DNA from: Prevotella micans DSM 21469 = JCM 16134
GTDB taxonomy: Bacteria > Bacteroidota > Bacteroidia > Bacteroidales > Bacteroidaceae
Direction: 5' to 3'
DNA length: 64,000 bases
Assembly: GCF_000614105.1 (NCBI RefSeq)
Contig: NZ_BAKH01000003.1
Span: 1-64,000 of the forward strand
Shown here: in pieces, positions 1-9,886 of the stretch
Position numbering within the stretch: position 1 is the stretch's first letter
Layout: every line of letters starts with the position of its first letter
The notes under the pieces: model-generated
Databases searched by the model: none
Told to the model about the DNA's origin: nothing
Seen by the model: only the letters and a program-made list of their open reading frames with translations
Program-made: the position numbers and the translations under genes

Positions 1-210
1 TTGAAGTATTACCATCTGATAGAACTTTAAAGTACCCTCTCATATTTCTTCTAGTTTTTACCCTTATCTCGTGAAAAGTTTTTCTCTTAATCCAGAATCC
101 GTCTGAAGTCGTTTGCTGCTGATAACGATTTCAGGCGGATTGAAAAACTTGCACAAGATATGCATAGCAGTCAGACAGCAAGATTGGGCAAGTCTGAAGG
201 ATATAATGTA

Positions 211-1326
211 TTAATAAGAGTTGAACATTTTATAGATTATAGAGCCCACTTTAATAATGTAGAATCCCTTAGTCGGTAGAGGGATGTTGTCCATACCTTT
301 GGCTATTAATATTCCAGAGGCATTGTAGACCATAACGGGCTCTGAAGATTTATTGACATGCAAAACACCTTGCTGGATGAATATTCCAGAATTAGTGACT
401 GAACGATTCACTGATGTAGGAGTTTCATCCAAATGAACTCTTCTAGATTCGTTACTGATTTTCCCGTCGGCATAGCTCGATACGGTGAAAGCGTATCTCT
501 CCTTCGGAGCAAGGTCAGTTGTAGAGATATAGCAAGTGGTTGCCGTTGGATCTTTCACGAAATTATTGTCGGAATAGTTCACAGCAACTTCCTGTCCGAC
601 CTTGGGTTGCTGCCACACGCGCAAATCATCGAAGAAGTAATAGAGTGCTTGTTGATTACCTGCGTCCAATCCCATGAATAATATGTCGCTGTGTCGCATT
701 CCACCTTCAAGCGTAAACTCGTGTTCCGTCCACTGGGTTGTCACATCTATAGTGTCAGCGTCTAGAACTTCGTTTGGTATCACGTCAATATTTCTGAGCT
801 GCACGGTTAGTTTTTTGGCTCGTGCATCGCCTTTAATTTTAAATTTGATATGCACCTTTCCATCACCGTTTCGCAAATCAAGTACCGGCGAGATGATGCT
901 CCCATTAGCCATTATCTTATACCATGCATTATTTATTCCCAAAACACCCTTTGCAAACACACCATTCATTGTTTTCCATCCGCATCGATTGGGTATTTTG
1001 AGCTCATTGAATACAAATCCGCCTTGGGTTGTTCCGTTATCATCGGGGTCGTCTACAGTGTTTTCCGATTCGATGAAGCTAAAGTCTGTGTTGAGTAAAT
1101 CGAAAGTTTCCTCCTCTGTTTCTGCCGTTAAAGTTACGTAGGCTTTCACGAGATATCCTTCAACGTCAGAAACAGTTTGCCAATTGGCGTTGAATCCGTA
1201 TTCGCTCACGCTACTTGCGGCTTGTGGTACTGGCACCGGGAGGGTAGGATCGATTATGTATTGGGCTGCAATATTTGTTGAAAACAGTCCGACGGCTATT
1301 GCCATGAATAGTTTAAGCTTTCTCAT
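211..1326 (-). CDS. Exported protein with FN3-like region and T9SS-type C-terminal sorting domain
   Basis: The 371-residue product has an N-terminal signal peptide (KLKLFMAIAVGLFSTNIAAQ, cleavage probably after AAQ). The start of the mature protein resembles a fibronectin type III strand pattern, with a SVSEYGFNANW motif near residue 40. The middle looks like a beta-sandwich, rich in alternating hydrophobics. The last ~60 residues (VYNASGILIAKG, then GFYIIKV) match the usual form of type A sorting domains of the type IX secretion system, so export through the outer membrane is likely. It is the last gene of a minus-strand run of three exported proteins, 56 bases after the GEVED gene. Substrate or partner is unknown. 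The exported nature is well supported; the function is not assigned. Confidence 0.8.
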   Translation of the reverse strand: MRKLKLFMAIAVGLFSTNIAAQYIIDPTLPVPVPQAASSVSEYGFNANWQTVSDVEGYLVKAYVTLTAETEEETFDLLNTDFSFIESENTVDDPDDNGTTQGGFVFNELKIPNRCGWKTMNGVFAKGVLGINNAWYKIMANGSIISPVLDLRNGDGKVHIKFKIKGDARAKKLTVQLRNIDVIPNEVLDADTIDVTTQWTEHEFTLEGGMRHSDILFMGLDAGNQQALYYFFDDLRVWQQPKVGQEVAVNYSDNNFVKDPTATTCYISTTDLAPKERYAFTVSSYADGKISNESRRVHLDETPTSVNRSVTNSGIFIQQGVLHVNKSSEPVMVYNASGILIAKGMDNIPLPTKGFYIIKVGSIIYKMFNSY

Positions 1327-1382
1327 ACTTCGTAAGTTTTAAAGAGTTAAGAGATGCGCGCAGCAGCAACGAGCATCCAGAT

Positions 1383-4040
1383 TTATTTTATAATTATTTT
1401 CCCTGAGGATGATGTATTGTCTTCATAGACAGCTTTGACTACATATAACCCTTTTTTCAGATGACCGATATTAATAATTCTAGCACCATATTTAATATCT
1501 AGCATCGCGCCACTCATGGAGAATAGAGCAATGTAGCTAACAGCTTTATCGGTAAGTGTTTCCAATCGTTCTGAAGATGTTATTCTGAATATTGGTTCAG
1601 AAATACCTTCAAGCAGAGAAATTCCTGTCGGGTCGATAGAATTGAGAAATACAGGAATTTTGAGGAGTGAAACCAGTGGATCGTTGGAGGTTACTTTAAG
1701 ACGAGCCTCGTAGAAGTTATTTTGCAGTCCGTTCGTGGCAAGGTGCAATTTGATGTTTTTTGATTGTCTAGGGGCGATAACAAATTCGTCATCATCTATG
1801 CTTAGCCAGCTTAAGGCAGATGTTCGTCGACCGGTAATATTACCTCGAATAAGCAGATTTCCATTTGTCCCAAGATCGGCCAACGACCACCAATAAGGAC
1901 TTTTCTCAACGCTTATTTTGTCACCGAAGCCTATCGTTGCTGGACCTCTATCTATCCCTATCAGATAATTTATTCCTTTACAGCCTTCGAAAGCTACGCC
2001 AATCCACATATCTTCACCTGAAATATGCACGGGATTATCGAGCACAATATGATTCCACGAATTAGCTTTTGGCGTGAATTGCTGTCTTAGCAACTCCTCA
2101 CCGCTGATATTTTGCGTTTGTCCTTTCCATACCACAACGAACGATTTCCGTGCAGGCGACGCAATATAAACATCGATGCTAGAAAGCATCATTCCGTCAA
2201 TTCCGGCCAACATTCTACCAGGGAACGATTGTGCAAAGGAAACATAGACATTGTCGGAACCCACATTACTATTATAAGTACCGGCATAAGTTAGAGTAAA
2301 ATCATTAGATTGCGGTGACCCCGGAGTTTTGAACAAGTTTTCAGATACTTGAATCCTAGGTTTTGCTGACGATAAATTCACAATAGCAGGAGCTTTATAG
2401 ACAGGCTTGATGTCAGGCGAGAGAGGCAGATGAAAATCTAGAGTTATTTTACCGCAAAGTTCTTCTTCTCCATCGTTTCTGATGGTGAGAGTTTGATCGG
2501 TGCTTTCATTCACGTTCATAGAGAGACTAAATTCTTTGCTTCCAACCACCATTACAGGTGACTTTGATAGTCGTGCAACGGTTAGAGTGTAATCTTCTGT
2601 CTCACCATAGGTATAGGCGCCGAACGATGGTACATCCTGATTACTCAGAATAATTCTCATGCATTTATCGCCAGGTTCAGTGCAGATGTTTTCGGGAATC
2701 TTTATATCGATAGTATTCTTAGAAACATATCCAATAAATTCTCCTTCATCGTCGAAGAGCCCGTTGTTGTTCCAATCCACCCACAGTTTCATGAAGTCGC
2801 CCTTACGTGTAACACGTTCTACGGTCATAGTGAGAGTTTCACCTGGCTTGATTTCGGTTTTCATTCCAGTGAAGTCGGAATATTTGGACCAACCCGATTC
2901 ATTGTCTATCGTTCCGACCTTTACCTTCTTTATATATTTAGACGAGCCTTCGAAATTGCTGTGCGAATCGCATACACCGGTGAAATTGTTGGTAAAGAAC
3001 GAAATAGTTTGTTGAGCCAGCTGCTCATCGCCTGGCGTGATGTTTTTGAGCATGAAGTTATGCACGCCGTTAGTTGAACAATTCACTCTGTTTTTGAAAG
3101 TGTATTTGTATGTATCTCCGCTAAATATTGTTGCATCAACATGCTCGGTGTAAAGCAAGCGGTCGTTTTCATAGAGTTCGAGCATTGCATCTGAGATATT
3201 GCTTGTACCATAGTTCCGCAATTCCACCTGAACCTTTGCGAACTTACCACGTTCAGTTGGCGAAGGGCCCAGCATTCTGGAAAACTTCAATCCTTTCTGA
3301 GCTAGCGGTTCATTTTGATCGCCTAGGAAACAATAGTTGAATCCACCATTATACCATCTCGTTTGCTGTCCTTCTTTATCAAACGAGATAAGTCCGGGAT
3401 TCTGAACTTCAGAATCGTGAATCAAGGCGAAAGAACTTTTAGGATTATTGCCCATGTCGACAGCACAAACGCTTACGAAGCCACTTTCCATTCTCACTTT
3501 TTCCTTCAAATCTATTTTGAAGGCATAGATAAAGCCTTCGTCAGCGGCTCCTTTGGTTCCCCAGGTGGCTGCGGTTTTCTGACCGATGATGTCTACTTCC
3601 TCACTGTAGACCTTCTCATCGGGATAGCCCGTTGGACCAATCTTCCAGAAGGCAACTTCTAGACGTACAGGCACCGTCATATTTCCATCCTCGTCGGCAT
3701 GAAGTCTTTCTGTTTCGGCTCTGAATTGTTCGTTTGCAAAGAGACCGAACACCTGAATACCACGAACGACATAGGAGTTATCCGAGAACATCTGATAGCA
3801 TCTGGTTTTTCCTCCTACATATCCGAGGTCGGAGCGATTGATACCTTTCATTCGGGCTTTTGGATTGTAGGTTTCGGAGTGAACCGTATTTGGTGGGCAA
3901 GGGAGGTCGCCCGTCACCGACGATTGTGAGACGCCCGACATTTCTATATTGATTCTATGCGATACAGGATTATCGCCGGCAATTGCGCTGTCGGGGCATA
4001 GGAACGCAATTGCTGTGATGAATATAACTAGTTTCTTCAT
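1383..4040 (-). CDS. Large exported GEVED-domain protein with T9SS-type sorting domain
   Basis: The 885-residue product starts with a signal peptide (KKLVIFITAIAFLCPDSAIA). A GEVED-type beta-sandwich lies around residues 370-490, with the signature DWNNNGLFDDEGEF near residue 418 and GETEDYTLTV at its end. GEVED domains occur in large secreted, often adhesive or peptidase-associated proteins of Bacteroidetes. Further beta-rich regions follow, including one like the sandwich repeats that precede sorting signals. The C-terminus (LFSMSGAML, GLYVVKAVY, KIIIK) looks like a type A T9SS sorting domain. No catalytic motif was recognised. It lies between two other exported-protein genes with 56-60 base gaps, so co-transcription is probable. 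A surface adhesin or scaffold role is inference. Confidence 0.8.
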   Translation of the reverse strand: MKKLVIFITAIAFLCPDSAIAGDNPVSHRINIEMSGVSQSSVTGDLPCPPNTVHSETYNPKARMKGINRSDLGYVGGKTRCYQMFSDNSYVVRGIQVFGLFANEQFRAETERLHADEDGNMTVPVRLEVAFWKIGPTGYPDEKVYSEEVDIIGQKTAATWGTKGAADEGFIYAFKIDLKEKVRMESGFVSVCAVDMGNNPKSSFALIHDSEVQNPGLISFDKEGQQTRWYNGGFNYCFLGDQNEPLAQKGLKFSRMLGPSPTERGKFAKVQVELRNYGTSNISDAMLELYENDRLLYTEHVDATIFSGDTYKYTFKNRVNCSTNGVHNFMLKNITPGDEQLAQQTISFFTNNFTGVCDSHSNFEGSSKYIKKVKVGTIDNESGWSKYSDFTGMKTEIKPGETLTMTVERVTRKGDFMKLWVDWNNNGLFDDEGEFIGYVSKNTIDIKIPENICTEPGDKCMRIILSNQDVPSFGAYTYGETEDYTLTVARLSKSPVMVVGSKEFSLSMNVNESTDQTLTIRNDGEEELCGKITLDFHLPLSPDIKPVYKAPAIVNLSSAKPRIQVSENLFKTPGSPQSNDFTLTYAGTYNSNVGSDNVYVSFAQSFPGRMLAGIDGMMLSSIDVYIASPARKSFVVVWKGQTQNISGEELLRQQFTPKANSWNHIVLDNPVHISGEDMWIGVAFEGCKGINYLIGIDRGPATIGFGDKISVEKSPYWWSLADLGTNGNLLIRGNITGRRTSALSWLSIDDDEFVIAPRQSKNIKLHLATNGLQNNFYEARLKVTSNDPLVSLLKIPVFLNSIDPTGISLLEGISEPIFRITSSERLETLTDKAVSYIALFSMSGAMLDIKYGARIINIGHLKKGLYVVKAVYEDNTSSSGKIIIK

Positions 4041-4100
4041 ACTGATAATTTCTATAGGAATTATAGTTTCAAGAAAACATACAACGCTGTGTAGCCGAAA

Positions 4101-5528
4101 TTAATCGGCCACACAACGTATTGAATGGGCGAAGGCTCTGTTGCCCATCGCCTTTAGGGTTAGGAATTTTGTTCGGGTTTGATAAGCGAGCCTGTAAGCC
4201 ATCGGAGAATTATCCAGTCCGAACATTATATCAGTGACATATTCTGCAGTAGAAGACCATACGAAAATACCTCCACCAAAACCGATGATATTACAGCCCG
4301 AATCAAATTCTCGTCCACTGCCCGAAGCTGGCCACCATGCCGTGTTTCCTTCAAACGTATAAGTGGCACCACTCCAATCGTCTCTAGGAACGAAATTGGC
4401 AAGTGGTTCCTCCCAGTCGGAGGTTTGCGGAATATGGAACCCAGCTGGACTGGGGTCGTAGTCGGTCTTAACGCCGCCCCACAGTTTAAGGTTAATGGTG
4501 TTGTTCCAGTCGCACGATTTCTTATCACAGAAGAATACTGTTGGGCGTGCGATAGCTTCGTCTATCTCTACAGCATGATATTCGAATTTCCATTCCAATC
4601 CATATGTCGGATTCATTATTGTCCATTTGCGCGACTCAGTGAAGGCATCTTCTTTTTGCCATTCCGTTTCCTCGTATCCGCTGAAGAACGGAACAATTCG
4701 GCCCCATTGCCATAACAGGCCCCACGTCTTTTTTCCGTCGGCTTCGTTAGCGCTAAGTGCTCCTAGATTACGATCCATAAATACTTTGCCATTCGAATAT
4801 TTCATTGTCTTAGGTACTTCCGTGCACCAGATGTGCCACACCCAGACAATTTTTCCAGCGTTATCAAAAGCAGCCAGAACAATACTGCCTCGCTCACCGG
4901 TAGCATCGATTTGTACGCGCTTGCCATCATACTTCACATACGTAATCAATTTCTGTTCGTTACTTTCGCCCACTTTCGTTGCCCATATCCAGTCGACCTT
5001 GGCAATATTTTCAATTGGCTTTCCACTCACGTGCAGCGGAACGAAGCTATATTTCCCTGCTTCGGGTATGATATAACAGTTAGCTCCCTCGCCCAGGTCT
5101 TTATAAGCTGATTTGAGAGTCTTGAAATCTGTCCGATATACTTTATCTGCTATGAGATTTTTGTAGTAGACAACAACAGCCGTATACTCAGTGTTATCCA
5201 CAAGCGTATCGGGCGAGAATGTTTTCGACCCCGTAATGAGCTTCTCGCTTATTTTCGTATTGTCGGGCACAATCAGCTTTGTAATCTGATCGTCGTTCAG
5301 CCCCTGCAACGAAGCCGAGCGGAACAGCCCATAGCTATAGGTTGCCTTTTCGTTTGACGGAACGACAGTAACATCGGCGCTGTTTTGTGTGATATTAGAT
5401 ACGTTGATTTTTAAACTAACCGGAACTTCCGGCTCAACTTCGGGCGAATTATTTTCGCCACAACTCACAACAACCAGTCCTAGAGCTAAACCTAGGACAT
5501 GGAAGAAAAAGTTTTTGTAATTCTTCAT
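4101..5528 (-). CDS. Lipoprotein with C-terminal FISUMP-like domain
   Basis: The 475-residue product has a lipoprotein signal with lipobox VVSC (Cys near residue 23), followed by a short acidic linker. Residues ~40-130 look like an FN3-like sandwich (NITQNSADVTV). From about residue 190 the protein resembles the Fibrobacter succinogenes major paralogous (FISUMP) domain: VFMDRNLGA, WGLLWQWGR, PSPAGFHIP and FVWSSTAEY are all typical pieces. FISUMP proteins are common surface lipoproteins in Bacteroidetes; their biochemical role is not well established. It is the first gene of the three-gene exported-protein operon and has a convincing promoter upstream (5619-5650). Anchoring to the outer membrane is inferred from the lipobox. 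Confidence 0.8.
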   Translation of the reverse strand: MKNYKNFFFHVLGLALGLVVVSCGENNSPEVEPEVPVSLKINVSNITQNSADVTVVPSNEKATYSYGLFRSASLQGLNDDQITKLIVPDNTKISEKLITGSKTFSPDTLVDNTEYTAVVVYYKNLIADKVYRTDFKTLKSAYKDLGEGANCYIIPEAGKYSFVPLHVSGKPIENIAKVDWIWATKVGESNEQKLITYVKYDGKRVQIDATGERGSIVLAAFDNAGKIVWVWHIWCTEVPKTMKYSNGKVFMDRNLGALSANEADGKKTWGLLWQWGRIVPFFSGYEETEWQKEDAFTESRKWTIMNPTYGLEWKFEYHAVEIDEAIARPTVFFCDKKSCDWNNTINLKLWGGVKTDYDPSPAGFHIPQTSDWEEPLANFVPRDDWSGATYTFEGNTAWWPASGSGREFDSGCNIIGFGGGIFVWSSTAEYVTDIMFGLDNSPMAYRLAYQTRTKFLTLKAMGNRAFAHSIRCVAD

Positions 5529-5618
5529 AAAGCTAAATCTATTTGATCAGTTAGTAGACCTTATCACTTGCAAGTAGATTGTTATGGTCTGATGTTTCGT
5601 TTCACAATGAAAACGCCG

Positions 5619-5650
5619 CAAAAATAGGCGATACTTCCTTTAGTTCCAAA
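5619..5650 (-). promoter_or_regulatory. Bacteroidetes-type promoter of the exported-protein operon
   Basis: On the minus strand a TATTTTTG -7 box (TAnnTTTG, 5619-5626) is preceded by TTTG at 5647-5650 with a 20-base gap, the canonical Bacteroidetes spacing. Transcription would start near 5612, leaving a leader of about 84 bases before the ATG at 5528. Confidence 0.65.
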
Positions 5651-5818
5651 TCGACAACACTCGAAAAACAGTTTTTTCTTACATTATTTCGCCCTCGAAC
5701 TTCGCGTATAAGTGCAGAAACAGTGCAAAGAAGAACAAAAATATTTTTTTGATTTTTTTATATTCTTGTCTACTCCCGGATTATCCCTCGGTCATATGTC
5801 CCTACATTAGGGCTAACA

Positions 5819-5887
5819 CCCTTACATAAGAGTATAGTACACCTTTGACGAAGAGTATTTAATACCCTTGGTGAAAAATATTCATTT
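5819..5887. repeat. Three degenerate 23-bp tandem repeats upstream of the exported-protein operon
   Basis: Starts at 5819, 5842 and 5865 are exactly 23 bases apart. The units share CC-TT at the start and AAGAGTAT or a variant in the middle. They lie in the 538-base gap between the exported-protein operon and the ppiD terminator. The rest of this gap (5529-6066) holds the operon promoter and the terminator and no ORF that I can support. The repeats could be operator sites, but they are degenerate and may be chance. Confidence 0.4.
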
Positions 5888-5991
5888 GTAATACTTTGCT
5901 TGTAAAATCTCTAATGACCGATTTGGGTTAAACCTAACTCATGTAAGACACTTGATAAAAACAGGCCTCCCCACATAATGATTTCGTAAAC

Positions 5992-6026
5992 AAAAAAAGG
6001 CTGACCCTTTTAACAAGAGCCAGCCC
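5992..6026 (-). terminator. Intrinsic terminator after the PpiD-like gene
   Basis: On the minus strand a stem with GGCTG/CAGCC at its base (5999-6003 with 6021-6025), extended by CTT/AAG inside, is followed by a run of seven T (5992-5998 on the plus strand as A). It lies 40 bases after the stop of the PpiD-like gene. Confidence 0.65.
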
Positions 6027-6066
6027 TAAAATCTTTTCTGAATTTAATCTCTAATTGAGCTTTTCT

Positions 6067-8214
6067 TTAGAAGAACAGATAGCGATGGTCAACAACGTTA
6101 GCCTTCAGCACTAAATCCTGCATAAAATTGCCCACATATTGCATGTTCTGTTGAGCACATTGTTGCATCTGCTGCACCTCGTTATACTTCGAGCCGGCGC
6201 GCATATTCTTCTTCGTTACCTGGAACATATAAACTCCAGCATTGCCTTTCACCGGATGCTTCGAGAAAGCTCCAACAGATGTTGCAGCAACGGCTCCCGA
6301 AAGAGCGGGCTCCACGGCTCCTGTAGCCTGAATAAAGGCGGGCGACGAGAAAGTTATCTGGCCAACGGTGCTCACCCGAGCGCCTTTCGCCGTTGCAGCC
6401 GAAATACTGCTAACTCCTTTGAATTTAGCCATGAGGCGGTCGGCCTTTTTATCTTTCATAACTTCGCGTTTCAAGATATCCTTAACCTCGGGGTCGTTCC
6501 AGTCGCGGAAACCTTGCGGATGAATGCCCGTAAGTGCAATAACCATCAAATGGTCGTTATCGCCACACTCCCAAAGTTGTGACACATCGCCTTGCTTAGC
6601 ATCGAATATCCATTTCAAAGCATCGCGAGTTGCATGAACATCGGCAACATAATGTGCGGAGGTTACAACGTTTTTGAGTTCCTGAACCTTGTAGCCATAT
6701 TTTGTACTGTTGCGTTCGATGTCGGCAAGCGATGGACTCTTTGCAACAAACTCGGCGAACTTGTTGTATGCTGCACTTCGGGTGTCTTTCGAGAAATCGA
6801 TGGTTTTCTTTATGATTGCTGCCGTTGTCTTGGTTGTCATTGCCTTGCGGTCAAGAACCTGCAGAATCACATTCCCTTGGGTTAGAGCAATATTTTGGGT
6901 TGCGTTAACTGCTCCGTTGAGAACTGCTTCGATGTACTGACGATTGTCCTGACTCATGCTTGGGGCCTGTTCGTACTGCTGACCAGTGAACCATATTTTT
7001 TCGCCCGTCTGGCCATATCGTTTAGCTATATCCTCGAATGCAGCTCCGCCATCGAGTGCCTTCTGAATCGAATCGGCCTTGGCACGAGCCGCATCGGTAG
7101 TGTTGGCAACAACCTGTATTTGTCTGAACTGAACTGAATCTGGGAGCTCGGCTTTTGCCATGATACGTATAATATTCAGCGTGTTGTCTTGTGTATTTTC
7201 AACAACTCCGGTGGTACCAACGGGCAGAGAATCTATCTTCGATGAAATGTCTGAATAAGCCTGATAGGCCTTGCTACTAACCGGCAAGCCTAGATAAGGA
7301 ATAATACTTCCGCTCTTGCTTACAACCTGTGCAGGGTCGGTAGCCGTAGCCAATTGCTGCTGAAGGGTGTTCATTTCCTTAGAAATAGCGTTGCGGTCGG
7401 TTTTGCTGGCTTTGATTTGGAAGTCTACATATTTGATGTCGCGTGTTTCGGCCGACTGGCGGAAAGCTAATTTCATTTCATCGTATTTAGCTTTGAGCTC
7501 TTCGTCGGTAATCTTCACCTCATCGTCTTTTATGGAGTTATATGCCAAAGAAGCAAGCTGAATCTGTGCTTCTTCGTTCTCATCCTTAAAGGCCATCTTA
7601 GCTTCGGCTTTATTCGAGAGAACGCAGCTAGCCAACAATGCCTGATATTTCTGTCCGAGCAACTGCGAACGCAAGTTCTTTTCCACAAAAAGCCAATAGT
7701 TGTAAAGCGGTTGCATCTGCTCGGCCTGTTGTGGATTAGCGGTTTGGGCTTTTTTATAAGCATCGAGGAACTGCTTCAATGAGTTCACGTCAAAGCGTCG
7801 TGTTTGCTGATTCACAAAAGGTGTCTGGGCCAACAACTGACTAGTTCCTTCGTTCAGCACCGTTTGCAACTCTTGTTCTGTAACTGTAAGTCCCACTTTC
7901 TTGGCGTCATTTTCGAGAACTTTGCTACTTATGAGTTGCTGCCAAACCTGGTCTTTCACCTGGTTGAGTTCTTCCTCCGAAAGATTATCGCGTTGCATGG
8001 TAAACTTGATTGCATCTTGATATTCAGTTACCAGTTTCTGAAAATCCTGCACATTGATTTTTTCGCCCAGAACCTCGCCCACCTGCTGTCTGGCCTCACC
8101 TTTGATGCCATTACATGAGCGGAAAGCTTCTTCGGCAATAAAAGCAAACAGGGCCAAACCGATAATAATAATCAGTATGAGCCCTCTGCTTCTGATTTTT
8201 CCTAATACTGCCAT
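6067..8214 (-). CDS. ppiD: PpiD/SurA-like periplasmic peptidyl-prolyl isomerase chaperone
   Basis: The 715-residue product has one N-terminal membrane helix (residues ~11-30, LILIIIIGLALFAFIAEEAF) and a long soluble part facing the periplasm. This is the layout of PpiD, an inner-membrane-anchored folding helper for exported proteins. A SurA_N-like segment (VGEVLGEKINVQDFQ) follows the helix. A parvulin-type rotamase region lies around residues 355-460 (FRQIQVVAN, GAAFEDIAKRYG), and a second degenerate one may follow. The length fits the Bacteroidales family (about 710 residues). It is a single-gene unit with its own -7 box (8271-8278) and terminator. Peptidyl-prolyl isomerase activity is inferred; many family members act mainly as chaperones. 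Confidence 0.88.
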   Translation of the reverse strand: MAVLGKIRSRGLILIIIIGLALFAFIAEEAFRSCNGIKGEARQQVGEVLGEKINVQDFQKLVTEYQDAIKFTMQRDNLSEEELNQVKDQVWQQLISSKVLENDAKKVGLTVTEQELQTVLNEGTSQLLAQTPFVNQQTRRFDVNSLKQFLDAYKKAQTANPQQAEQMQPLYNYWLFVEKNLRSQLLGQKYQALLASCVLSNKAEAKMAFKDENEEAQIQLASLAYNSIKDDEVKITDEELKAKYDEMKLAFRQSAETRDIKYVDFQIKASKTDRNAISKEMNTLQQQLATATDPAQVVSKSGSIIPYLGLPVSSKAYQAYSDISSKIDSLPVGTTGVVENTQDNTLNIIRIMAKAELPDSVQFRQIQVVANTTDAARAKADSIQKALDGGAAFEDIAKRYGQTGEKIWFTGQQYEQAPSMSQDNRQYIEAVLNGAVNATQNIALTQGNVILQVLDRKAMTTKTTAAIIKKTIDFSKDTRSAAYNKFAEFVAKSPSLADIERNSTKYGYKVQELKNVVTSAHYVADVHATRDALKWIFDAKQGDVSQLWECGDNDHLMVIALTGIHPQGFRDWNDPEVKDILKREVMKDKKADRLMAKFKGVSSISAATAKGARVSTVGQITFSSPAFIQATGAVEPALSGAVAATSVGAFSKHPVKGNAGVYMFQVTKKNMRAGSKYNEVQQMQQCAQQNMQYVGNFMQDLVLKANVVDHRYLFF

Positions 8215-8270
8215 TTTGTTGTTTTTTATTTATGTTTTATGTGTTTCTTATGCGTCTAAAAAATTGCGCA

Positions 8271-8278
8271 CAAAAATA
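8271..8278 (-). promoter_or_regulatory. -7 box of the PpiD-like gene
   Basis: TATTTTTG on the minus strand fits TAnnTTTG and lies 57 bases upstream of the ATG at 8214. No clear -33 TTTG was seen at the right distance. Confidence 0.45.
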
Positions 8279-8397
8279 ATAAGAAAAAGATAACCGCCGT
8301 AACATTCCTTTGATAAATCGCCCAGCACAAGCCTGTTTCAGGCACACTTACAGCTCTTCCATGTAATAGACTAGACCTCCGTTTTTAATGAAATATT

Positions 8398-8665
8398 AAA
8401 ACCAAACAGTTTCAACGCTGCGGAACTTCCGCGAGAGTAAAACCAAACAGTTTCAACGTTGCGGAACTTCCGCGAGGGCAAAACCAAACAGTTTCAACGT
8501 TGCGGGACTTCCGCGAGGGTAAAACCAAACAGTTTCAGCGCTGCGGAACTTCCGCAAGAGCAAAACCAAATAGTTTCGACGTTGCGGGACTTCCGCGAGA
8601 GCAAAACCAAATAGTTTCAACGCTGCGGAACTTCCGCGAGAGCAAAACCAAATAGTTTCAGCGTT
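8398..8665. repeat. Array 1: six and a half tandem 41-bp palindromic repeats
   Basis: Units start at 8398, 8439, 8480, 8521, 8562, 8603 and 8644 (partial), exactly 41 bases apart. Each full unit holds AAACAGTTT or AAATAGTTT, then the odd palindrome GCGGAACTTCCGC (or GCGGGACTTCCGC). The array lies between the divergent PpiD-like and lipoprotein genes. The rest of the 667-base gap holds the two promoters and nothing else I can support. An ORF on the minus strand here is only the repeat read in frame. Confidence 0.9.
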
Positions 8666-8823
8666 ACATCGAATTACTCTAGATTTAATACGACACAACA
8701 TCTCCTCACCATTATATTATATCTTATTTTATTGCAGACAACCTATAGTAAACTTCACATTGTCTTGCCTCGTATACAAATAAGGTATTGGGTATAGTTA
8801 TCTCGGGGGGCAGAAGGATAATT

Positions 8824-8853
8824 TTTGTATACTCTATTTTTTATATACTTTTG
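8824..8853 (+). promoter_or_regulatory. Promoter of the lipoprotein/cytolysin-like operon
   Basis: TTTG at 8824-8827 and TACTTTTG at 8846-8853 are separated by 18 bases, close to the usual 19-21. The first ATG (8882) lies 28 bases downstream, so the leader is very short. Confidence 0.6.
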
Positions 8854-8881
8854 CGCAATTAATTTTAATTCAAAAGAAATT

Positions 8882-9874
8882 ATGTATAGACTAAAAACGC
8901 CCCCTACTTCTAAGAGGCAACATGTAAAAGGAAAGAGATTTAGATTAGTTGATTTCATCTTGGCGATAGTATTATTAGCAGCAGCTACTCTATACTCGTG
9001 TGGTGGAAATCAAAACAATGGGCTACCTACCCCTGGCAATTCCGGTGATGCTACATTCTCAGTTTCTATAAAGGAGAACTTCTCAAAGAACCCTTTAAAG
9101 AATCTAAATAACATTCAGGTCAGAGATACCTTGCGATATGATATAGATTTAAAAGACTTAAATAATGAATCCAATATCCATTACTCTATTGATTTACATA
9201 GTAAAGATGGAGAATTTCATAGACGTATAGGAAAAGATTATCGTGTGTTCATTTTCAGACGAGACTCTTTGGATAAACATCTCTCTGCTAATCCTAATTT
9301 CCTTAAGGAGAATGAGGAATGGATGAAAGATGGAGAAATTCGACAATCTCTAGTAGATCTTCCTGGAAATAAAGAATATGTATTACTTATTATACCAATT
9401 CAACCTGGGACTTTCCAGCTCTCTTATACTTTTCTGAAGCTGAGAGGTAAAGAAAAGCCTACGGAAACCGTTAACAAACAAATAAACTTCAATTGTGTTC
9501 ATTTATCTGCATGGTATAAATCTATAAAAACAAGAGATGGAAGTGGAGGCTTTATAGGGATTGGAAGCCACGCTTCTGAACATCATAATGAATTCTATTT
9601 TAAAATAGATGATGGAAGCAATGAGAAAGATAAATTTCTAGCGTCTATACCTAATAGAAGTCAAAAATATACGTTGATGTATAATGGAAAACGGTATGAC
9701 GGCAACGACTTTTTCGAAGGACAGGAGATACGCTTCTTAAAAGGGGAAACGACGGAAAAGCATGCCCCAGAAGTAACAGTAAGAGTAATAGAGGAAATAA
9801 CTATACGACAAAAAGATGAAGGGCGAGACGAGGTAGTACTTGAATTCTACAACATTCCTTTAGAACAAAAATAA
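8882..9874 (+). CDS. Unrecognised lipoprotein, partner gene of the cytolysin-like protein
   Basis: The 330-residue product starts at the ATG at 8882. An upstream in-frame ATG at 8825 lies within the promoter and is rejected. A basic N-terminus (residues 1-22) is followed by a hydrophobic segment and a lipobox LYSC near residue 39, so this is a probable lipoprotein. The rest is beta-strand-rich and polar, with no motif that I recognise. It is separated by only 12 bases from the cytolysin-like gene and shares its promoter and its AT-rich composition, unlike the fur-purA-hisS genes that follow. A helper or second component of the cytolysin-like protein is inference from context only. The pair may have been acquired horizontally. 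Confidence 0.7.
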   Translation: MYRLKTPPTSKRQHVKGKRFRLVDFILAIVLLAAATLYSCGGNQNNGLPTPGNSGDATFSVSIKENFSKNPLKNLNNIQVRDTLRYDIDLKDLNNESNIHYSIDLHSKDGEFHRRIGKDYRVFIFRRDSLDKHLSANPNFLKENEEWMKDGEIRQSLVDLPGNKEYVLLIIPIQPGTFQLSYTFLKLRGKEKPTETVNKQINFNCVHLSAWYKSIKTRDGSGGFIGIGSHASEHHNEFYFKIDDGSNEKDKFLASIPNRSQKYTLMYNGKRYDGNDFFEGQEIRFLKGETTEKHAPEVTVRVIEEITIRQKDEGRDEVVLEFYNIPLEQK

Positions 9875-9886
9875 ATCATTTGAGAT

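Noticed and set aside
5911..5925. 15-base match CTAATGACCGATTTG also at 49796-49810
   Set aside because: The second copy is the coding end of the amidophosphoribosyltransferase gene; two short matches in 64 kb are not evidence of a repeat family.
8453..8701. Minus-strand ORF over array 1
   Set aside because: The product is a 41-bp repeat read in frame (FALAEVPQRRNYLV-like units); no start context and no independent evidence.
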